Of a stretch of DNA of 64,000 nt, positions 57,690 through 64,000 are shown piece by piece. Every line of letters begins with the position of its first letter. Position 1 is the stretch's first letter. The stretch covers positions 2,797,501 to 2,861,500 of the forward strand of contig NC_088310.1 in the NCBI RefSeq assembly GCF_910592395.1. Reading direction: 5' to 3'. The DNA comes from Lineus longissimus (lineage: Eukaryota; Nemertea; Pilidiophora; Heteronemertea; Lineidae). Under the pieces are notes generated by a model. That model was given only the letters and a program-made list of their open reading frames with translations, ran no database searches and was not told where the DNA came from. The translations under genes and the position numbers were made by a program.

Positions 57690-59629
57690 TTTTCTGAAAA
57701 AAAGTGTTTTTTATGAGTATCATGGAACATCACCACTCACCTGACCTGAGCTCGATTAAAGTTCAGCAAGTGCCCGATATTCCCAAACTTTTGAATAATA
57801 TGCACTTGTTAGTTGTTGCCTGGGCCCAAGCTCGCGCATAATTAATAAATTTGCGATGCATCTACAATCTTGACTTTCATCACTGACATCAGCTGCCATG
57901 CATGATCCGGATCGATGCTGCAATTGATGGTTTTGAAGAATTTGTTTTGTCGCTGACCAGTCATGACCCACCAGGGTATCACCCACCAGTACCCATTCGA
58001 AGAAGACAAATCAGTACGTGCCAAACAAATCAAATGCATGTACATGTTCATGTACATCGTGTGGCCCTATGCACTGCAGTGCAGCATATAATCATAAACG
58101 CATGTTGCAATTTTACAGTTGAATTTTCAGACGTATTCGACTGAAATTCATTTCATCTGTGATATTTTTTCCTACATATAATGTCAGTCAATCGATATAT
58201 TCATACCAAATGTACTTTCAGTCTTTAATTCGGATAAAATATGATGATTTTTTATTGAGGTAGAAATCGTAGCAGAAGTGATTTTCCACATGCAATTTTT
58301 TAAAATAAACCTCTGTGAACTAATTCCACATTGGCCGTGGCAATGCCCTTAAGATGTCCGTAGCATTATCTCCAAAAAGACCAGAGGCTGGCTCCGAAAA
58401 GGGGCTCAACCAAGTGATGTTTCCATCACCCAGGTATACTAGACGGTCCACTCAATACCTGACCCCACCTACCCAATTTTGATTTTATATAATTGGGGCC
58501 ACAACCAGACCCCATACCCTCCTTTCCCACATTCCTCACTCCAGCCAATACCACCCATACAAGCCTTGATTTCTCTATTATTTTCTGTCATTTTTTCAAA
58601 GCTTCTCCCATTCATAATCTAAGAGTTGAGTGATTTGTATATCTATCTATCTATCTATATCGGAAGTTTCAATTTTGCACCAAAATACTCTCCGCATCCC
58701 TCAATGTCCAAGTGTGTCCAAGGGTTCACTGGGCATTTCAAGGGTACATCATGCAAGATGAGGCTAAAGTTGCTCAAATTTTGTCTCTTGGAATTTAGAG
58801 GAATCAACCTAGGCTGGTTGCTCTAAGCTTGGAAGGGGGGTCTACATTGACTAAAGACCATTTTGTCTTTTTGAGCTGCACATTCTTTTGCTACTCCCTT
58901 TTTATGTCTCGCTCATCGAGGCTCAAGGACACAACCAGAGTTGAACCCATGACCTACTGTTTATGAATTCTGTGTTCTAAGCACTATGTCACTGGTCTCC
59001 CTGTAAGAATACAATCATGACTTCTGCTTTACCTGTGGTTGCCCAGCAGATTAAACTGAATCTACACTTGGTAACCTCATATTCATCATGCATAATAGAA
59101 GTTACCAAACAAGACTTCGGTCACCTGCTGCACTTTCACCTAGACTTCCACAATCCAGATGCCAAAATTATAATAAAGGTAAGAGACACTTGTATATAAA
59201 AACACGCATGAATTTAATACACACTTACATGTTCATACATTTTTACAATCAGCATTTTAATATCAATTGAAAAATGGCAACCCCCAGTCATAAGTCTGCG
59301 CATCATCAGAAATATCCTCTAGTAATTGTCTAAGTTGATACCTTGGTCCTCAGGTTTAATGTACCTCCAAAACCCAGGACTACCGTTCTGGTTTCTGTCT
59401 GCTTTTTTTTGTCTTGATTAAGCAAACAAAAAGACTACCAGCTCTATTATTTCCTTCATTCCACTGACTTTCATAACGTTACACAAACACACATCGTCAC
59501 ATGATCATATTAGCCCCTATCACAGCTGCAAACACTTTTGAAGTCATCCTAAATTCTCAAATACTATTGGTAACCTTTTCAATTTTGGAGATTTTAGAAA
59601 ATACGACTTGAAAGTCATCCCAACAAATA
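57690..59629. other. Interval between TIMM9 and COX16
   Basis: Should contain the TIMM9 promoter near 57.7-57.9 kb. Contains a short CTAT microsatellite (58639-58660) and a SINE-like segment (58905-59008). A 162-base open stretch at 59017-59178 ends in a good donor but has no identified partner exon. Confidence 0.45.
58905..59008 (-). mobile_element. tRNA-derived SINE fragment
   Basis: On the minus strand GTGACATAGTGCTTAGAAC resembles an A box and CATGGGTTCAACTCTGG a B box. The boundaries are approximate. Confidence 0.5.
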
Positions 59630-60716
59630 TCAGCTACTGGCATTCGTAGCTTGTCCTGATCGAAGCTCAGCTTGGATGGTTTTAGAGTCCTCCCATGGTC
59701 GTGGCCCTCGCACATTTTGCCACGTGTCAATGTCTTCCTCCTTCATTTTCTGAAAGTGAATAAACAAAAGAATGACTAGAACAAGTGCCATTGGGATCTA
59801 GATTGAACATTGAAAGTGACAAATTTTCAGGAATACCCAACTAACTATCCTTACCTGGTATGTGTCCTCAATTGATGATTTCTCCTTTTTCATTTTCACA
59901 CCATACTGGTCAGCCTCTTCATGTGTAATCTGAAATATACAGACATAACAGACATAACAGACTTGACAACTTGGTCTCACTGCATCAATAGTTATCAGTT
60001 CAGAAAGTAATGCCTTTTTTCAAGGGACAGGGCAGCTGTTCGGGGGTGCTGTCCTGATAACTTTGCACCATTGTTTACCACTTTGATAGTTCCCAAATGT
60101 TGACTGAAATCCTTGAATCCTTCACAAACATTTAAAGAAGGGAATATTTGCCTTACTCTTGACAACAGCCCCCTACATCACTGAATATGCATGGAAGCTT
60201 TGTTTTTTTTCCTAATTTGACCTAACTTACCATTTTTCTCCGGCTGAATTCATACCTCAGAGATGCGAAGTACTTCAGACCAAATGAGCCACCAACTATC
60301 ATAGTCTGAGTGAAAGTGAAAGGAAAGCAATAAAATATTTGAACTGGAGTCCGACGAGGGTTTTGGCCGAATTTTAGCGTCGTTTCAATCGCAATGTTGT
60401 GCATATTAGCATAAAAACATCATGACGTAACGGTGATAATACGCACAGCGTGGCTTAATTACTATTTAATGTCTCCCTCCTGATGTTAGGCAAATTTTTC
60501 CTGTGGGGCGCTCCATAGGATCAAGGATGAGGATTGCAGAAATACACTTTTATAATCATTTTGAGCAGAATCTTGAAAATAATTTTTCAATCAGGCTCTT
60601 GTACAATACTTTCTTAATTGTGTCTATGAAGAACTTACCAAAAATGGCAACCCAAATCGAACAAATCGGCTTTTAGTTTGTCTCCGAAGCCAAATCAAAA
60701 CATCTTGGGCAGACAT
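59630..60716 (-). CDS. COX16: Cytochrome c oxidase assembly protein COX16
   Basis: Four exons: 60639-60716 (26 codons), 60231-60305 (25), 59855-59929 (25) and 59630-59749 (39 plus stop), all phase 0, 115 residues (vertebrate COX16 is about 106). The signature MIVGGSFGLKYFASLRYE forms the transmembrane segment with the end of exon 1 (FGLPFL). The conserved tail motif is NVRGPRPWED. COX16 is an inner-membrane factor in complex IV biogenesis, linked to assembly of the COX2 module. The start (MSAQDVLIWLRRQTKSRFVR) is basic, as expected for mitochondrial targeting. It is divergent from MRPS5 with 93 bases between the two ATGs. Confidence 0.94.
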
Positions 60717-60809
60717 TCTCGCGCACGGCAGAGAGGTCGGCAGGTTCAATCATGTACAAAATGTACTATGTGTTGCGCGAAGATTTTCTAAAATTGCGTA
60801 AGATTTAAG
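60717..60809. promoter_or_regulatory. Bidirectional promoter candidate, COX16/MRPS5
   Basis: Only 93 bases separate the divergent start codons, so both 5' leaders and any core promoter must overlap here or extend into the other gene. The segment has CG-containing words (CTCGCGCACGG, TTGCGCGAAG) and no TATA box. Confidence 0.6.
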
Positions 60810-63800
60810 ATGGCAGCGCCCTTGCGAATGCTGGCCGCTCGGCGTGCGGTTGTTTTTCACGCAATAAAACTAGGTTAGTGCTTCCTAAGAGGATAGAAGA
60901 AGTGATTGTCGTCTTTACGATACAGAGAATCTTTAAAAGTCGTTAAATTGTTTCACCATTCCCCTGATTTTCCGTGAAACCTGATTTTATTTCAAGGAAA
61001 ATTGCCCTGGATTGTAATGTAGTGTACTTGTATGGACAGGCAAAGCAGGATTAACTTGAAATATGTTACCAGCAAACTGCAGTCCTCACTGTCGCTAGCG
61101 TATTGCATTGTTCTGACAAAGATGTGACACGTTTCGACCCTAGGGAAAGTTGGGATTGTGTTATTGGGATGCTGCTGCTAGCCTTATTTCTATTCTAAAA
61201 CAGTAAAAGGGTTTCTACTATGAGAGAATAAAAGTTTACTCTTCTGAATTCAGTACTTCCACAGATGGCCTGACTGAAGAATTCACTGCCACTGTTCTGG
61301 TCTAATGAGAAATGCCCTTTATTTCGTCACTTGGGAAATGGCAGTGACTTTGTCTTTAATAATATATCCACATTTTGCCTCCTACAGATTTTCCTCATTG
61401 TAATAGCTCGTTACGGACTGCCTCTAGTATCTACACAGTCACATCCAAACAGAATGAACTGGCTGTATCAGCGCAGCAAGTTCGGTACAACAGTTTCTTC
61501 AATAAACGTAAGTTAGTGAAGTAAATGGAGTGTAATCAACGTGTTTATCTCTGGGCAACAGTCATAGATGTGAACAATTTGGGTGTCCTGCATAACTGTC
61601 TGTTGCCCAGATCTACCAAAATTGTGAGAGGCCCTTTGCCAAATTGGCCTGCTATTGCTATTTTAACTGCACAAAATCGAAAATTTGTGATTTTTTTACG
61701 TTTGGGAACGTAAGAGTTAACTGGGGCTATCAATATATATGTCATGATTCTACCTTGCAGTTCCTGGTGATGACTTATGGGCTGGCGTGATGGGCCTTAG
61801 TAATGCTGGTAGGAAGAAAGGTCGTGGTAAGAGAGGCGGTGGAGCAAGGAGGAAGACCGACCTCAACCGAGGTCAGATCATTGGAGTGGGTGAGTTTCTT
61901 GAGTTCAGAGTCACCAGATGTAGCATTTCATCGTCACAGTGGAAAAATGTAAAGCTCAGGAAGTCCTTTTGAAAGATTATATTTGCCTGATTTAACATAC
62001 ATGTACATGTACACCTCCAAAAACTTGGTTGATATTTACACGTAGTGCTAAAATGCACTAAAATAGTAAACTTAGATTGGCCTGTATTAGAATAGCTGGC
62101 TTTAAATTAGCTTGTGGTGCTCATTTGCATTTTTTGCCACTTCAACTTCGTGCTTAAATACTTACTCACTGAAATGTAAAATTGTCCCTCTAGGTCGCTC
62201 TAACATGGTGTGGCCAGGTTTGAATGCACCAGTAATGAAAGGCAGAGAGATGGTAAAGCAGAAGCAGTTACCCACCAATCCAGATTTTGAGAGTGATTTG
62301 GTGAAGTTCCGGGAGAAGATGCAGACGAGAAGAAAATTCTCTGTACCTACGCTGCAGAGAGGATATGCCGGTTCAAGATGGCCCGGAATGAGTATTGGAG
62401 CTCCAGACCCTGTAGGAGATTGTAAGTTATGTTGTCATTCCTTCAAAAGAGTTTCCCATTGTGAATCACCAGTACATAAATAATTTTTGTATGTGGTTTT
62501 CTGTGGCACATGTTGTGTTCACTGAGGCCATACAAATTTAATACTTTGGATCATGGCCCTCTTGCATTATGTTTACCCGATTTGGGGAAACAACACCCAC
62601 CATCTAGCGCAAGTGTCACCTGTTTACCCAAATAAATATGAACTCTATCAGGTGCAGGAATTTAGTAGCAAGTGTTAGTTTTGTGATAAGAAAATAATGT
62701 GCGTGATATTTGTATCATTTCCTACTCTTTTTAGATACATTTGAGGGCTTTGATACCAGAGTATTGGAGGTAAGTTAAAGCAACTCACTTTTAGCTATTT
62801 ACATGACTGTACCTATATGGTAGTGAAGACTTGAAGTCTGACGTCTGAAGTTTTGATTCTAGATTAATGGATTGAAATTGGCACACATAAAGGAGTTTCT
62901 CAATATAATACAGGACCAACTGCTTTTAAGCAAAATTCATGACACTTACAAACACTACAATGAATCATATCAACATATCAACTTCATAAAAGCGGCATTA
63001 GCTTTGGAACATTTGTGTAAATTGGGACCATTTATATGATACAATTTCCTTTTCAGTTTAAAATGGTGTCCAACATGACTGGTACACTGGGACGTAAATC
63101 CCGGTTCAGTGCATTTGTTGTGACTGGCAACAAAAATGGCCTAGCTGGTAGGTTGTTCGAATAGTAAATTGTAATCAAAATCACTTGCAGATTGAAAAAA
63201 ATTATTCCTGTCTTTCATAAATTAGGGTTACTCCAAGGTCGCAACTTCAAATCAGATGGGATTTCTATGCATGTTGGGGCACCCATAAAATACGATTATG
63301 ACAAAAAAATGTCTTCATCTTTTATAGGATATGGTCTGGCCAGATCTCCTAATGGACAAGCTGCTCTACGAAAGGTAAAAATGGTCGTGAACTGGACCTA
63401 CATTAGACAGGTCCAATATGTGTCTCGAATTTTGTTGTAATTTGAATGTTTTCTTTTAGTTTTGAATGATGGTAAAATGAGAAAGGTAAGGGTCAATAGG
63501 CCTTCATAGCAAACTCATTCATTCACTGCGGCAACATGATGTATCCGCGTCAACTGTGAAAGGTCATGTCTCCATTCTCTACAGTCTGTGCTCAGTACAT
63601 CTCTCCCTACACCTGCTGACGTGACATCTTGCATCACCAGTCCATCCATCTCGTCCTTCATCTTCCTACGCTGTGCTAGAAACTTACGTTAGGCAGTTGC
63701 CGTTTAAGAGTAAACATGGTTGTTCCCTACAAGTTTCTTACGTCATTTTTTTCCCTTGCAGGCAAAGAATAAAGCGGCTCAGCGACTGCAATACATTGAA

Positions 63801-63819
63801 CTCTACAATGGACACACAG
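60810..63819 (+). CDS. MRPS5: Small ribosomal subunit protein uS5m (MRPS5), 3' end outside window
   Basis: Eight exons read: 60810-60873, 61388-61507, 61761-61889, 62194-62421, 62735-62769, 63057-63147, 63328-63374 and 63762-63819, joining in phase (772 bases, about 257 residues). Exon 1 is an Arg-rich presequence (MAAPLRMLAARRAVVFHAIK). KKGRGKR followed by DLNRGQIIG and WPGLNAPVMK are specific to mitochondrial S5. SIGAPDPVGDY and FEGFDTRVLE lead into the S5 core (GRKSRFSAFVVTGNKNGLAG and KAAQRLQYIELYNGHT). The protein binds 12S rRNA in the mitochondrial small subunit near the mRNA entry. The end of the S5 domain and C-terminus lie beyond base 64000. Confidence 0.95.
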
Positions 63820-64000
63820 GTTAGTAACTATTTGTAAAGAGCGCCTTGGCACTATGGTGACATCTTCAAGGTACTACATGTCACTTTGCAGTTTCAAAAT
63901 CAACGTGACGGAAGTATCTACCAGTATACTTACGGTGTTTCGATAAAATTGGTTGTTTCGTGATTAGATTTCGATTGGAGAGAGTTTGAAGCTTATTTAA

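Overview
The window looks like nuclear DNA of a marine invertebrate animal, most likely a lophotrochozoan (mollusc, annelid or brachiopod type). This rests on multi-exon genes with GT/AG introns, an invertebrate-type ryanodine receptor, tRNA-derived SINEs and TA-flanked MITEs. An ambulacrarian cannot be excluded. I found no operons, CRISPR arrays or prokaryotic signals.

Layout. (1) 1-34943, minus strand: the 5' third or less of a ryanodine receptor gene. Twenty-three in-frame coding exons were read by eye (about 908 residues), from the initiator ATG at 34943 to an exon cut by the window edge. Intron 1 is about 18 kb and full of repeats. Intron 17 contains an intronless TRP-like channel gene on the opposite strand (3526-5520). 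Intron 12 contains two decayed copies of exon 12. (2) 34.9-39.8 kb: RyR upstream DNA with MITE debris and no gene seen. (3) 39855-43140: a 3.29-kb transposon with about 0.76-kb inverted repeats, TTAA target duplications and one Cys/His-rich ORF of unknown function. (4) 43982-48265, plus: a three-exon BTB/zinc-finger transcription factor with a short tandem repeat carrying uORFs just before its start codon. (5) 52786-54921, plus: a seven-exon Rab32/38-family GTPase whose switch II glutamine is replaced by histidine, with an M-box/CLEAR-like site near the start. (6) 57012-57689, minus: TIMM9. (7) 59630-60716, minus: COX16. (8) From 60810, plus: MRPS5, partial, divergent from COX16 across 93 bp.

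The right third therefore holds three mitochondrial genes (inner-membrane import chaperone, complex IV assembly, mitoribosome), two of them sharing a probable bidirectional promoter. The left half is a calcium-release channel gene with a second, nested channel-like gene. All exon borders are manual predictions supported by reading frame, splice consensus and agreement with known family sequence; no search was run.
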